Assembly (NCBI GenBank): GCA_964236445.1
Contig: CAXSDR010000032.1
Span: forward strand, 1-34,048
DNA length: 34,048 nt
Direction: 5' to 3'
Source of the DNA: CAXSDR01 sp964236445
GTDB taxonomy: Bacteria > Actinomycetota > Actinomycetes > Motilibacterales > Motilibacteraceae
The translations under genes and the position numbers were made by a program. The notes under the pieces are model-generated. The model made no database searches, had not been told where the DNA came from, and saw nothing but the letters and a program-made list of their open reading frames with translations. Shown here piece by piece: positions 1 through 7,915 of the stretch; positions within the stretch are counted from its first letter, which is position 1, and the number at the start of each line of letters is the position of its first letter.

Positions 1-2
1 CG

Positions 3-1949
3 CCGCCCGAGTCGCCGATGAAGGCGCTCGTCGACGGCTGGCGCTACGTCGGCACGACGCCGATCATCCGCGGCATCGTCGTCGCGATGCTGGGTGCGTT
101 CGCTGCCGGCGGTGCCGTGATCGGGCTCGCCCGCACCTACGTCCATGAGCTGGGTGGTGGCGACGCCGCCTACGGCGTGCTGTTCGCGGCGGTGTTCATC
201 GGCATGGCGACCGGCATGGGCATCGGGCCGCGCCTGGTCACCGGGTTCAGCCGCGGACGGCTGCTCGGGCTCACGATCTGCGGCGCCGGGCTTTCGCTCG
301 CACTGCTCGCGATCGTCCCCAACCTCGCGATCGGCGTGGTGCTGACGGTCTTCATCGGGTCGTTCGCGGGTCTGTCGTGGGTGACCGGCTACACCTTGCT
401 CGGGCTCGAGGTCGCGGACGAGGTCCGGGGGCGCGTCTTCGCGACTCTGCAGCTGTTCGTGCGGGTCGTGCTCATCGCGATCCTGGCCGTCGCACCGCTG
501 CTCGCGGGTGCCATAGGCCGTCACGCGCTCGGCCCTGACTCGTGGCGCTTCACGCTCAGCGGTGCGTCGATCACCCTGCTCGTCGCGGGGCTGTTCGCGG
601 CGGCGCTCGGCGTCGTGTCCTACCGCGCCATGGACGACCGGGCGGGCATGCCGCTCGCGCCGGACGTCGTCGCGGTCATGCGCGGCGCGGCGCTGCCGGT
701 CGCGCCGACAGCTCCCACCAGCGGCTTCTTCCTGGTGCTCGAGGGCGGCGAGGGGTCGGGCAAGACCACGCTGGCGCAGCGGCTCGCGACCGCTATCCGT
801 GCCCGCGGGCACGAGGTCGTGCTGACCCATGAGCCCGGAGCCACGCCGGTGGGCGCCCGGCTGCGCGCGATGCTGCTCAACCCGACGACCGGGGGCATCG
901 ACTCGCGCACCGAGGCGCTGCTCTATGCCGCTGACCGCGCCGAGCACGTCGCGACGGTGATCCGACCGGCGCTCGAGCGTGGCGCCGTTGTCATCAGCGA
1001 CCGCTATGTCGACTCCTCGATCGCCTACCAGGGCGCGGGCCGGTCGCTGCACCGCGACGAGATCGCGTGGCTGTCGTCGTGGGCGAGCCAAGGGCTGACG
1101 CCCTCGCTCACCGCCCTGCTCGACGTGCCGCCCCTTCTCGGCCTGGCCCGTGCGGGCAGCACGCCCGATCGTCTCGAGGCCGAGCCGCGCGAGTTCCATG
1201 AGCGCGTACGCCGCGAGTTCCTCACCCTGGCGCGCACGGGCGGCGAGCGCTATGTCGTGGTCGACGCGACACAGGACCCCGACACCGTGGCCCGCCAGGT
1301 CGTCGAGCGGCTGCGCCAGATGGTCCCTGCCAGCCCGCGCGAGCTCGCCGAGCGTGAGGCCCGGCGCAAGGTGCAGGAGCGCGCCGATCGCGAGGCCCGC
1401 GAGCAGGCAGAGCGAGAGGCGCGGCGCCTGGCGCGCGAGCAGGCCGACCGCGACGAAGCGGCTCAGCAGGCGCACCAGGAGCGAGAGCGGTTGCAGCGGG
1501 AGCGTGCCCGTCAGCAGGCCGCGGCGGGCGCCGCGGCGCAGTCGGCTCAGCGTGCTGTCGAGGTGGCGGCGGCGGAGCAGGCCCGCGCGCAGCGCCAGCG
1601 TTCCGACGACCTGCGCGAGCAGCAGCGCCGGGCAGCGGCGCTGGCCGACGACACCACCACCACCGCCGCTGTCCCGGTCGACGTCTCCAACGACGGTCGC
1701 CGCATCCCCGCCAACGACGAGACGACCGTGCTCCGGCGCGCTGATCTCGACGCGGCACGCCCTCCCGTGCGAGCCAAGCCGGCACGGTTGCGTCGCCGGC
1801 ACGAGGACGAGCCCGACGACCAGCCGGCCGACACGACCGGACGCGACGTCGACCTCACGCAGGCCCGCAGCCTCGCCGACGACCTGCTCGGCTGGGGCTC
1901 CGACCGCTCCAGCTCCACCCGAGGCTCCGACGGCTCAGGGCATGGATGA
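3..1949 (+). CDS. tmk: MFS transporter-thymidylate kinase fusion (5' partial)
   Basis: The frame is open to the window edge, so the true start lies upstream. Residues 1-210 (counted from the ATG at 18) are hydrophobic and look like the second half of a major facilitator transporter. From about residue 235 a dTMP kinase begins: P-loop GGEGSGKT near 243-250, a THEPGAT segment (cf. TREPGGT), DRYVDSSIAYQG, and a DRLE segment in the LID region. This domain phosphorylates dTMP to dTDP for DNA synthesis. Residues about 430-560 are a charged Arg/Glu/Ala-rich, probably coiled-coil extension absent from stand-alone Tmk, followed by a polar tail. The stop overlaps the holB start (ATGA), suggesting translational coupling. 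Such MFS/dTMP kinase fusions are known in some actinobacteria; what the transporter half carries is unknown. Confidence 0.9.
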   Translation, partial: PPESPMKALVDGWRYVGTTPIIRGIVVAMLGAFAAGGAVIGLARTYVHELGGGDAAYGVLFAAVFIGMATGMGIGPRLVTGFSRGRLLGLTICGAGLSLALLAIVPNLAIGVVLTVFIGSFAGLSWVTGYTLLGLEVADEVRGRVFATLQLFVRVVLIAILAVAPLLAGAIGRHALGPDSWRFTLSGASITLLVAGLFAAALGVVSYRAMDDRAGMPLAPDVVAVMRGAALPVAPTAPTSGFFLVLEGGEGSGKTTLAQRLATAIRARGHEVVLTHEPGATPVGARLRAMLLNPTTGGIDSRTEALLYAADRAEHVATVIRPALERGAVVISDRYVDSSIAYQGAGRSLHRDEIAWLSSWASQGLTPSLTALLDVPPLLGLARAGSTPDRLEAEPREFHERVRREFLTLARTGGERYVVVDATQDPDTVARQVVERLRQMVPASPRELAEREARRKVQERADREAREQAEREARRLAREQADRDEAAQQAHQERERLQRERARQQAAAGAAAQSAQRAVEVAAAEQARAQRQRSDDLREQQRRAAALADDTTTTAAVPVDVSNDGRRIPANDETTVLRRADLDAARPPVRAKPARLRRRHEDEPDDQPADTTGRDVDLTQARSLADDLLGWGSDRSSSTRGSDGSGHG

Positions 1950-3109
1950 GCGTCTTCGCTGACCTGGTGGGCCAGGAGCGGGTGGCCGACGAGCTGGTCA
2001 CGGCCGCACGCGCCGGCGCCGAGGTGCTGGTGGGTGGGGCCGGCGCGGGCATGACGCACGCCTGGCTGTTCACCGGGCCGCCCGGCTCCGGGCGGTCCAA
2101 CGCCGCACGAGCCTTCGCTGCGGCACTGCAGTGCGCCGACGGCGGCTGCGCGATGTGCCTGGCGTGCCGCACGACGCTGTCCGGGTCGCACGCCGATGTG
2201 GAGGTGCTGCGCACGCGCATGCTGTCCATCGGTGTGGCCGAGACGCGTGCCCTGGTCGACCGGGCAGCGCGTCGCCCCGCGGGTGGCCGGTGGCAGGTGA
2301 TGATCGTCGAGGATGCCGACCGGCTCACCGAGCAGGCGGCGAACGCGCTGCTCAAGTCGGTCGAGGAGCCGCCCGCGCGCACCGTCTGGCTGCTCTGCGC
2401 GCCCGGGCTCGAAGACGTGATCGCGACCATCCGCTCGCGGTGCCGGCACGTCAGCCTGCGCACGCCGCCGGCCCGAGCGGTGGCCGACGTGCTGGAACGC
2501 CGCGACGGTGTCGACCGGGCGCTCGCGGCCTTCGCCGCGCGTGCCTCGCAGGGCCACATCGGGCGCGCGAGGCGCCTCGCCACCGACGAGCACGCCCGGC
2601 TGCGCCGCAACGACGCGCTGCGCCTGCCCACGCAGCTGAGCTCCGTCGGCGACTGCCTCACCGCAGCCTCCAACCTCGTGGAGGCGGCGGCCGAGGAGGC
2701 CAAGACCGAGACCGGCGAGCTCGACGGGCGCGAGACGGCCGAGCTGGCTCGCGCGCTCGGCGCGGGGACCACCGGGCGGGGCATGCCCACGGGGGCGGCG
2801 GCTCAGCTCAAGGACCTCGAGCGCCAGCAGAAGACACGCGCCAAGCGCACACAGCGCGACGCGCTCGACCGCGCGCTGATCGACCTCATCTCGTTCTACC
2901 GTGATGTGCTCGTGCTGCAGTTCGAGGGTGGGGTCGAGCTGGTCAACGAGGAGCTCCGCCCGGCGATCACCTCGGTGGCTCGCCAGGGTGCCCCCGAGGC
3001 GACCCTGCGCCGCATCGAGGCGGTGCTCGAGTGCCGCACCTCGCTCGACTCCAACGTCGCCCCGCTGCTCGCCGTCGAGGCGATGGCGCTCGCGCTCCGG
3101 GCAGGCTGA
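1946..3109 (+). CDS. holB: DNA polymerase III subunit delta prime
   Basis: 387 aa clamp-loader subunit. Near the N-terminus is GPPGSGRS (about 44-51), a Walker-A-like loop with Arg in place of Lys; delta prime does not need to hydrolyse ATP. Four cysteines at about 63, 68, 71 and 74 form the zinc-binding module typical of this subunit. The Walker-B-like VEDADRL, the LLKSVEEPP segment and the IRSRC (SRC) motif follow. The ATG overlaps the tmk stop by four bases. It assembles with DnaX and HolA to load the beta clamp. The tmk-holB order is common in bacteria, which supports the call. Confidence 0.95.
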   Translation: MSVFADLVGQERVADELVTAARAGAEVLVGGAGAGMTHAWLFTGPPGSGRSNAARAFAAALQCADGGCAMCLACRTTLSGSHADVEVLRTRMLSIGVAETRALVDRAARRPAGGRWQVMIVEDADRLTEQAANALLKSVEEPPARTVWLLCAPGLEDVIATIRSRCRHVSLRTPPARAVADVLERRDGVDRALAAFAARASQGHIGRARRLATDEHARLRRNDALRLPTQLSSVGDCLTAASNLVEAAAEEAKTETGELDGRETAELARALGAGTTGRGMPTGAAAQLKDLERQQKTRAKRTQRDALDRALIDLISFYRDVLVLQFEGGVELVNEELRPAITSVARQGAPEATLRRIEAVLECRTSLDSNVAPLLAVEAMALALRAG

Positions 3110-3140
3110 GGGTGCCAGCCGCGCGCCATAGGCTGCACCG

Positions 3141-4772
3141 GTGACCCGCATGCGCGACCTCCGACCCCGCCGCGCCCTCGCTGTGACGATGTCGGGTGCA
3201 CTGCTCGGTCTTCCGATGCTGGCAGGCTGTTCCTCCCATTCCGACACCCGCGTCGCCGTTCCCGGACCGTCGGTCTCGACAGCCCCGACAGGGGCGATGC
3301 CTCCCACCCTCAGCGCGTCACCGACCGCCTCCGGATCGTCGGCCGGTGCGACCCCGTCGACCTCCGCGCCCGTCGGTGACCTCGGGGCGTTCGCTGCACA
3401 GAAGCTCGTCTGGAAGGGGTGCGGCGACCACTTCGAGTGCACGACGCTGCAGGTGCCCCTCGACTACGCCCACCCCGAGGGCGCCCAGCTCGGCATCAAG
3501 GTGAACCGGCTGCCGGCCTCGGACGAGAAGAAGCGTCTCGGTTCGCTCGTCGTCAACCCCGGCGGCCCCGGCGCTTCCGGTCTGAGCTATGCCCGCGACG
3601 CCCGGTCGGTCGTCACCGCGAAGGTGCGCGCGCGCTACGACATCGTGGGGTTCGACCCGCGCGGTGTCGCGTCGAGCGCCCCGGTGCACTGCCTCGACGC
3701 GGCGGCAACCGACAAGATCATCGCGGCCGACGGCTCACCCGACACCCCCGCCGAGGAGCAGGAGCTCGTCACCCTGAGCAAGGGCCTCGCCGCGGGCTGC
3801 GAGGCGAAGTCGGCCGCCGAGCTGCCGTTCCTCGGCACTCGCGACGCGGCGCGCGACCTGGACCTGCTGCGCGCGGCGCTCGGCGACGACAAGCTCACCT
3901 ATCTCGGCAAGTCCTACGGCACCTTCCTCGGCGCCTCCTACGCCGAGCAGTTCCCGACCCGCGTCGGTCACCTCGTGCTCGACGGCGCGCTCGACCCGAG
4001 CTCGACGACCGACGAGGTCAACGCGGGCCAGGCCGCGGGGTTCGAGCAGGCGCTCGGCTCGTTCGTCGAGAACTGCCTCAAGACCAAGGGGTGCCCGCTG
4101 TCCGGAGACAAGGCGGCGGCCCTGCGCCGCATCGACGCGTTCCTCGCACAGCTCGACGCGAAGCCGCTGCCCGCCGCGAAGGGACGGCCGCTGACACAGG
4201 CGCTGGGACTTCTCGGGATCGCGGTGTCGCTCTATGACAACTCGTTCTGGCCCTACCTCCGCCTCGGCCTGACCGACGCGTTCAAGGGCGACGGTGCGGT
4301 GCTGCTGACGCTGGCCGACACCTACACCGACCGCAACGACGACGGCACCTACGCCGACAACTCCAACGACGCGATCTATGCCGTGAACTGCCTCGACCGC
4401 CCTGACACCAGCACGCCCGACGCGCTGCGTGCCCAGGCCGCCGGCCTTGCCAAGGTGTCGCCCCGCTTCGGCGCCTACCTCGCGTGGTCGTCGCTGCCGT
4501 GCGCGAGCTGGCCGGTGCCGCCGACCGGCACACCGCACCGCGTCACCGCCCACGGCGCCGCCCCGATCCTCGTGGTGGGTACGACGCGGGACCCGGCCAC
4601 GCCGTACGTCTGGGCCGAGTCGCTGGCCTCCCAGCTCGAGTCCGGGCACCTGCTTTCTTGGAACGGTGACGGCCACACGGCCTACCAGCGCGGCAGCACC
4701 TGCATCGACAACGCCGTGGACGCCTACCTCATCGACGGCACGCTTCCCGCTGACGGGACGCTCTGTCGCTGA
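3141..4772 (+). CDS. Secreted lipoprotein alpha/beta hydrolase, TAP-like (prolyl/tripeptidyl aminopeptidase family)
   Basis: 543 aa from GTG 3141; an in-frame ATG at 3150 is an alternative start. The N-terminus has Arg residues, a hydrophobic stretch and lipobox LAGC with Cys near residue 30, so the protein is probably a membrane-anchored exported lipoprotein. A Ser/Thr/Pro-rich linker follows. The catalytic core shows the oxyanion segment NPGGPGASG, a GFDPRG strand, nucleophile elbow GKSYG (Ser near 258) and a late GDGHTAY with the probable catalytic His. The C-terminal part matches TAP-like hydrolases, with several cysteines that could form disulfides. Family members cleave N-terminal peptides or esters; the substrate is not readable here. 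The gene starts 31 bases after holB. Confidence 0.88.
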   Translation: MTRMRDLRPRRALAVTMSGALLGLPMLAGCSSHSDTRVAVPGPSVSTAPTGAMPPTLSASPTASGSSAGATPSTSAPVGDLGAFAAQKLVWKGCGDHFECTTLQVPLDYAHPEGAQLGIKVNRLPASDEKKRLGSLVVNPGGPGASGLSYARDARSVVTAKVRARYDIVGFDPRGVASSAPVHCLDAAATDKIIAADGSPDTPAEEQELVTLSKGLAAGCEAKSAAELPFLGTRDAARDLDLLRAALGDDKLTYLGKSYGTFLGASYAEQFPTRVGHLVLDGALDPSSTTDEVNAGQAAGFEQALGSFVENCLKTKGCPLSGDKAAALRRIDAFLAQLDAKPLPAAKGRPLTQALGLLGIAVSLYDNSFWPYLRLGLTDAFKGDGAVLLTLADTYTDRNDDGTYADNSNDAIYAVNCLDRPDTSTPDALRAQAAGLAKVSPRFGAYLAWSSLPCASWPVPPTGTPHRVTAHGAAPILVVGTTRDPATPYVWAESLASQLESGHLLSWNGDGHTAYQRGSTCIDNAVDAYLIDGTLPADGTLCR

Positions 4773-4810
4773 GGTTCGGCGGGCCGGGCGACCCGTGACC
4801 CGGCGCCCGG

Positions 4811-4816
4811 TATGCT
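4811..4816 (+). promoter_or_regulatory. Candidate -10 box for tRNA-Thr
   Basis: TATGCT lies 30 bases before the first base of the tRNA. No convincing -35 hexamer is seen at 16-18 bases upstream. A 7-bp hairpin with a 4-base loop (4826-4843) sits between this box and the tRNA and may belong to the precursor leader. Confidence 0.35.
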
Positions 4817-4846
4817 CGTCGCACGCACCCGGTCAGCCGGGTGTTC

Positions 4847-4920
4847 GCCGCCTTAGCTCAGTCGGCTAGAGCGACGCACTCGTAATGCGTAGGTCATCGG
4901 TTCGACTCCGATAGGCGGCT
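4847..4920 (+). tRNA. tRNA-Thr (anticodon CGT)
   Basis: A full cloverleaf can be drawn. The acceptor stem GCCGCCT pairs with AGGCGGC, the D-arm starts GCTC, the anticodon stem ACGCA/TGCGT has loop CTCGTAA (anticodon CGT, reading ACG), and the T-arm is ATCGG-TTCGACT-CCGAT. The discriminator is T and CCA is not encoded. Confidence 0.96.
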
Positions 4921-4925
4921 CCGCC

Positions 4926-4958
4926 ACGTCACCCCAGGTCAACGACCTGGGGTGACGT
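4926..4958 (+). terminator. Hairpin terminator after tRNA-Thr
   Basis: Perfect 15-bp inverted repeat (4926-4940 with 4944-4958) and a 3-base AAC loop, beginning 6 bases after the tRNA. It is followed by CGTTT, only a short T run. Position and strength fit a transcription terminator for the tRNA transcript. Confidence 0.7.
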
Positions 4959-5024
4959 CGTTTCCGGGGGTAGCCCGGTGTCGGCGCAGGCTCGGGACAC
5001 CCGCGTACGCCCCGCGCGCAGAGG

Positions 5025-5052
5025 TTGACTCGACGTACGCCACGGATAGGCT
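5025..5052 (+). promoter_or_regulatory. Candidate sigma-A promoter upstream of the glycosyltransferase
   Basis: TTGACT (5025-5030), a 16-base spacer, then TAGGCT (5047-5052), close to housekeeping promoters of high-GC actinobacteria. It lies about 90 bases before the ATG at 5143. Confidence 0.5.
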
Positions 5053-5142
5053 CCCCGAGGAAAGTGCCTCGTGCGGATGCTCCGCAAGCTCGTCGCACCC
5101 AGCCATCCGACACACCGACGTCAGTGGAAGCGAGTTCCCCGC

Positions 5143-6270
5143 ATGCGCATCCTGTTGTCAGGCACGCCCGCCGTCGGGCACCTCGTGCCGCTGATGCCAC
5201 TTGCCGAAGCAGCGACCGATGCCGGCCATGAGGTCGCCGTCCTGAGCAGCACGTCGATGGCGGAGCTGGTGGCGCCTTACACACTGCTTCCCGGCGGCCC
5301 AGGGCTCGACGTCGTCCTGGCGGAGGCGAGCAGGCGCAACGACGGTGCAGACCCGTTGGTGTGGCAGGGATATGCGACTCCCGCGGAGACGTTCGGGGCG
5401 TCTCGGGTCGACCTCTCCATCGATGAGGCCCTCGCCTCCGCCCGGGCGTTCGCGCCGGATCTGATCATCGCCGAGGTGACCGACTATGTCGGGCCGTTGG
5501 TGGCGGCCCTGCTCGATGTGCCATGGGCGTCGCACGCGCTCGGGCTCGCGCTTCCTGACGAGCTGGTCGCCGCGATGGATGGTGCGGCGGCGTCCCGTTT
5601 CGCAGAGCGGGGCGTGAGTCCGACGGCTCCTCTGGCGTACGTCGACCCCTGCCCACCGTCGTTGCAGTCACCGGGGTGGGTCCCGCCTGCGAATCGCGTG
5701 GGCATCCGGCCGCGGGCTCATCGCCAGGTCGGTGCGACCTGGACGGCCGCGGCTTTCCCCGGTCGCGAAACCCAGCCGCGCATTCTCGTGACACTCGGAA
5801 CGACGCTGACTGATTCCGAAGTTCTCGCGGCGATTCTGCGAGACCTCACCGACGATGTGAGCCCGGTCGACGTCAACATGGTGGTCACCTATCCCCGGGA
5901 GACCGACATCGAGCACCTCGCCGTCGACCGGTCGCGTGTGCAACCGGTGAGCTTCGTTCCCTTCGACCGTCTGCTGGACGGCGTGGCGGCCGTCGTCTCC
6001 AACGGGGGAGCCGGGTCCTTGTTCGGCACGCTCAGCCAGGGCATACCGGCGGTGATCCTGCCCATGGGCCTGGACCAACCGTGGAACGCTGCGCGCGCTG
6101 CTGCTGCGGGAGCCGCGATCGTGGTGGACGGGCCTGGGGAGGTGGCCACCGCCCTCTCCCGGCTGCTGGCCGAGCCGTCCTACCGCGCAGCCGCGATGAC
6201 CGTGCGTGCAGACATCGAGGCCATGGACAGCCCCGAAGCGGTCCTCGCGACGTTGATCGACCGCAGCTGA
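5143..6270 (+). CDS. Glycosyltransferase, GT1/MGT type (UDP-glycosyltransferase fold)
   Basis: 375 aa from ATG 5143, chosen because the typical GT-B N-terminus MRILLSGTPAVGHLVP begins there; the frame is open upstream but that part is polar and atypical. The N-terminal half is the acceptor-binding Rossmann domain. The C-terminal half has a nucleotide-sugar binding region, VSNGGAGSLFGTLSQGIP followed by PMGLDQPWNA, matching the HGG-GT...DQ signature of antibiotic and macrolide glycosyltransferases. The usual His of HGG is Asn here. Such enzymes move a sugar from a nucleotide donor to a small molecule; acceptor and donor cannot be read. It is followed 30 bases later by an AraC regulator. No other biosynthetic genes are nearby. 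Confidence 0.85.
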   Translation: MRILLSGTPAVGHLVPLMPLAEAATDAGHEVAVLSSTSMAELVAPYTLLPGGPGLDVVLAEASRRNDGADPLVWQGYATPAETFGASRVDLSIDEALASARAFAPDLIIAEVTDYVGPLVAALLDVPWASHALGLALPDELVAAMDGAAASRFAERGVSPTAPLAYVDPCPPSLQSPGWVPPANRVGIRPRAHRQVGATWTAAAFPGRETQPRILVTLGTTLTDSEVLAAILRDLTDDVSPVDVNMVVTYPRETDIEHLAVDRSRVQPVSFVPFDRLLDGVAAVVSNGGAGSLFGTLSQGIPAVILPMGLDQPWNAARAAAAGAAIVVDGPGEVATALSRLLAEPSYRAAAMTVRADIEAMDSPEAVLATLIDRS

Positions 6271-6300
6271 CCGAGCGGCAAACACCTGTTCGGGGGCGCG

Positions 6301-7227
6301 ATGTCGTCTACGGCGAGCAGCGAGGTCGCCGCGAGCAGACGCCCTTCCCCGGAGGCGGTCGCGCTCGATGAGAGCGGGCACGCTGTGCGGCGGTTCTGCA
6401 GCTGGCACCAGAGTGGTTGGCGTTCGGTGCTGTTGCGCTTGCTGGACAACCATGCGGTGGTCCAGGACCTCGAGCTCGCAGCGACCGGGGACCAGCTGCT
6501 GGTGCTGGTGACCGCGGGCCGGGCGACTATTGAGGTCGCCGACGGAAGTCGGTGGCGGCGAGCGGACTACGTGCCGGGTCGGCTCGGCATGACCGCTCCC
6601 GGGCGCTCGTCGACACTGCGCTGGCGGACGACCGCCAGTCAGCTGCACCGTACGTTGCACGTCTATCTCCCCGGCGCCGTGATGCGTGACGTCGCGGAGC
6701 AGATGTGGAGCCGCGACCTGCGGGTCCATGACCTTCCTGACACTCTGTCGACCGATGACCCGCTGATCGAGGCGACGATGCGGGCGATGTGCGACGCTGC
6801 CAGAGCCGGTGCCGACGACCTCTATGCCGAGTCGGCACTGAACTTCCTCGCCGTCCACCTGCTCACCGCACAGCTCGGAGAATCGGCGCGGCCTGAGCCG
6901 GTGCCCGAAGACGCGCGCATCCGCACTGCCATCGCATTCATGCACGACAACCTCGCGCTGCCGCTGTCGCTCGCCGACATCGCCGCAACCGTGGACCTGA
7001 GCGTCTTCCACTTCATGCGACTGTTCAAGGTCTGCACCGGGGAGCCGCCGCGCCAGTTCCTCACCGGACTTCGGGTCGACGCAGCCCGGCAGCATCTCGA
7101 GCGGAGGGAGCTGGCGGTGAGCGACATCGCCCATCTGTGCGGCTTCAGCAGCCCGTCGCATCTGGCGGCGGCCTTCCGGCGACGGATGGGGATGTCGCCG
7201 ACCGCCTATCGCGCCGTCCGCCGCTGA
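6301..7227 (+). CDS. AraC family transcriptional regulator
   Basis: 308 aa. The first 190 residues form a beta-rich, cupin-like effector-binding or oligomerisation domain of the AraC-binding-protein kind. The last 100 residues contain two helix-turn-helix units typical of AraC/XylS: LSLADIAATVDLSVFHFMR and a second one in VSDIAHLCGFSSPSHLAAAF, ending RMGMSPTAYR. The ATG at 6301 is preceded by a G-rich GGGGGC stretch. It lies between the glycosyltransferase (same strand, 30 bases upstream) and the molybdenum hydroxylase operon (139 bases downstream). It could regulate either; the inverted repeat 7274-7316 ahead of the hydroxylase genes is a possible target. Confidence 0.88.
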   Translation: MSSTASSEVAASRRPSPEAVALDESGHAVRRFCSWHQSGWRSVLLRLLDNHAVVQDLELAATGDQLLVLVTAGRATIEVADGSRWRRADYVPGRLGMTAPGRSSTLRWRTTASQLHRTLHVYLPGAVMRDVAEQMWSRDLRVHDLPDTLSTDDPLIEATMRAMCDAARAGADDLYAESALNFLAVHLLTAQLGESARPEPVPEDARIRTAIAFMHDNLALPLSLADIAATVDLSVFHFMRLFKVCTGEPPRQFLTGLRVDAARQHLERRELAVSDIAHLCGFSSPSHLAAAFRRRMGMSPTAYRAVRR

Positions 7228-7273
7228 CCCGGGGCTCCGACGCCTACGTCTGGCGATAGGCCGCACACGAAGG

Positions 7274-7316
7274 ACCGCAAGAAATCGACGCTACGGCGCA
7301 ACGTCGTGTTTGCGGT
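7274..7316 (+). promoter_or_regulatory. Inverted repeat in the leader of the molybdenum hydroxylase operon
   Basis: ACCGCAA (7274-7280) is repeated inverted as TTGCGGT (7310-7316), 29 bases apart, just before the operon. TTGCGG (7310) and CATAGC (7332) are spaced 16 bases apart and could form a weak promoter. A regulator site is inferred from position only. Confidence 0.3.
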
Positions 7317-7366
7317 GCCCCGCCCGGGCTTCATAGCGTTCCCGGCATGGCCGACCCTCTCCGCTC

Positions 7367-7912
7367 GTGAGTGTCCCGACGCCGGTTGACCCGCGTGCGA
7401 GCGACTATGCCGATGCTGTCGATCTCACGATGACCGTGAACGGGCGACCGGTGTCCTTGGGCGTGGACCCACGCGAGTCCCTGCTCGACGTCCTGCGCGA
7501 GCGGCTGGGCCTCACCGGGACCAAGAAGGGCTGTGACCACGGCCAGTGCGGGGCATGCACCGTCCACCTCGACGGTCGTCGCGCGTTGTCGTGCCTGATG
7601 CTGGCCGCGCAGGCGCAGGGCATCGCGGTGACGACCATCGAGGGCGTGGCAGCAGCCGATGGCACGCTGCACCCTCTGCAACAGGCCTTCATCGAGCACG
7701 ACGCGTTGCAGTGCGGCTATTGCACGTCGGGGCAGATCATGTCCGGGCTCGCCTGCATCGGCGAGGGCCACGCGCGAGACGAAGCGGAGGTGGCGGAATA
7801 CATGAGCGGCAATCTCTGCCGGTGCGGTGCTTATGCCGGCATTCGCGCTGCGATCGCCGCCGCGGCGACGGCGACCATCGCGGTCACAGCGACCATCCAG
7901 CACGAGGGCTGA
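7367..7912 (+). CDS. (2Fe-2S)-binding small subunit of xanthine dehydrogenase/aldehyde oxidoreductase family
   Basis: 181 aa. It contains the plant-type ferredoxin cluster signature GCDHGQCGAC with a further Cys in ALSC, and the second cluster domain with LQCGYC and NLCRCG. These are the two [2Fe-2S] sites that carry electrons from molybdopterin to FAD. The GTG at 7367 gives a 20-residue polar N-terminus; a shorter start is possible because the conserved domain begins at TMTVNG. No Tat signal is visible, unlike E. coli PaoA, so the complex is probably cytoplasmic. It is followed after 3 bases by the FAD subunit. Confidence 0.92.
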   Translation: MSVPTPVDPRASDYADAVDLTMTVNGRPVSLGVDPRESLLDVLRERLGLTGTKKGCDHGQCGACTVHLDGRRALSCLMLAAQAQGIAVTTIEGVAAADGTLHPLQQAFIEHDALQCGYCTSGQIMSGLACIGEGHARDEAEVAEYMSGNLCRCGAYAGIRAAIAAAATATIAVTATIQHEG

Positions 7913-7915
7913 CCG

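Noticed and set aside
1547..3442. A long open frame on the minus strand opposite tmk and holB
   Set aside because: Its product is Arg/Ala/Pro-rich without family motifs, while the plus strand encodes clear Tmk and HolB. It follows from high GC at codon position three.
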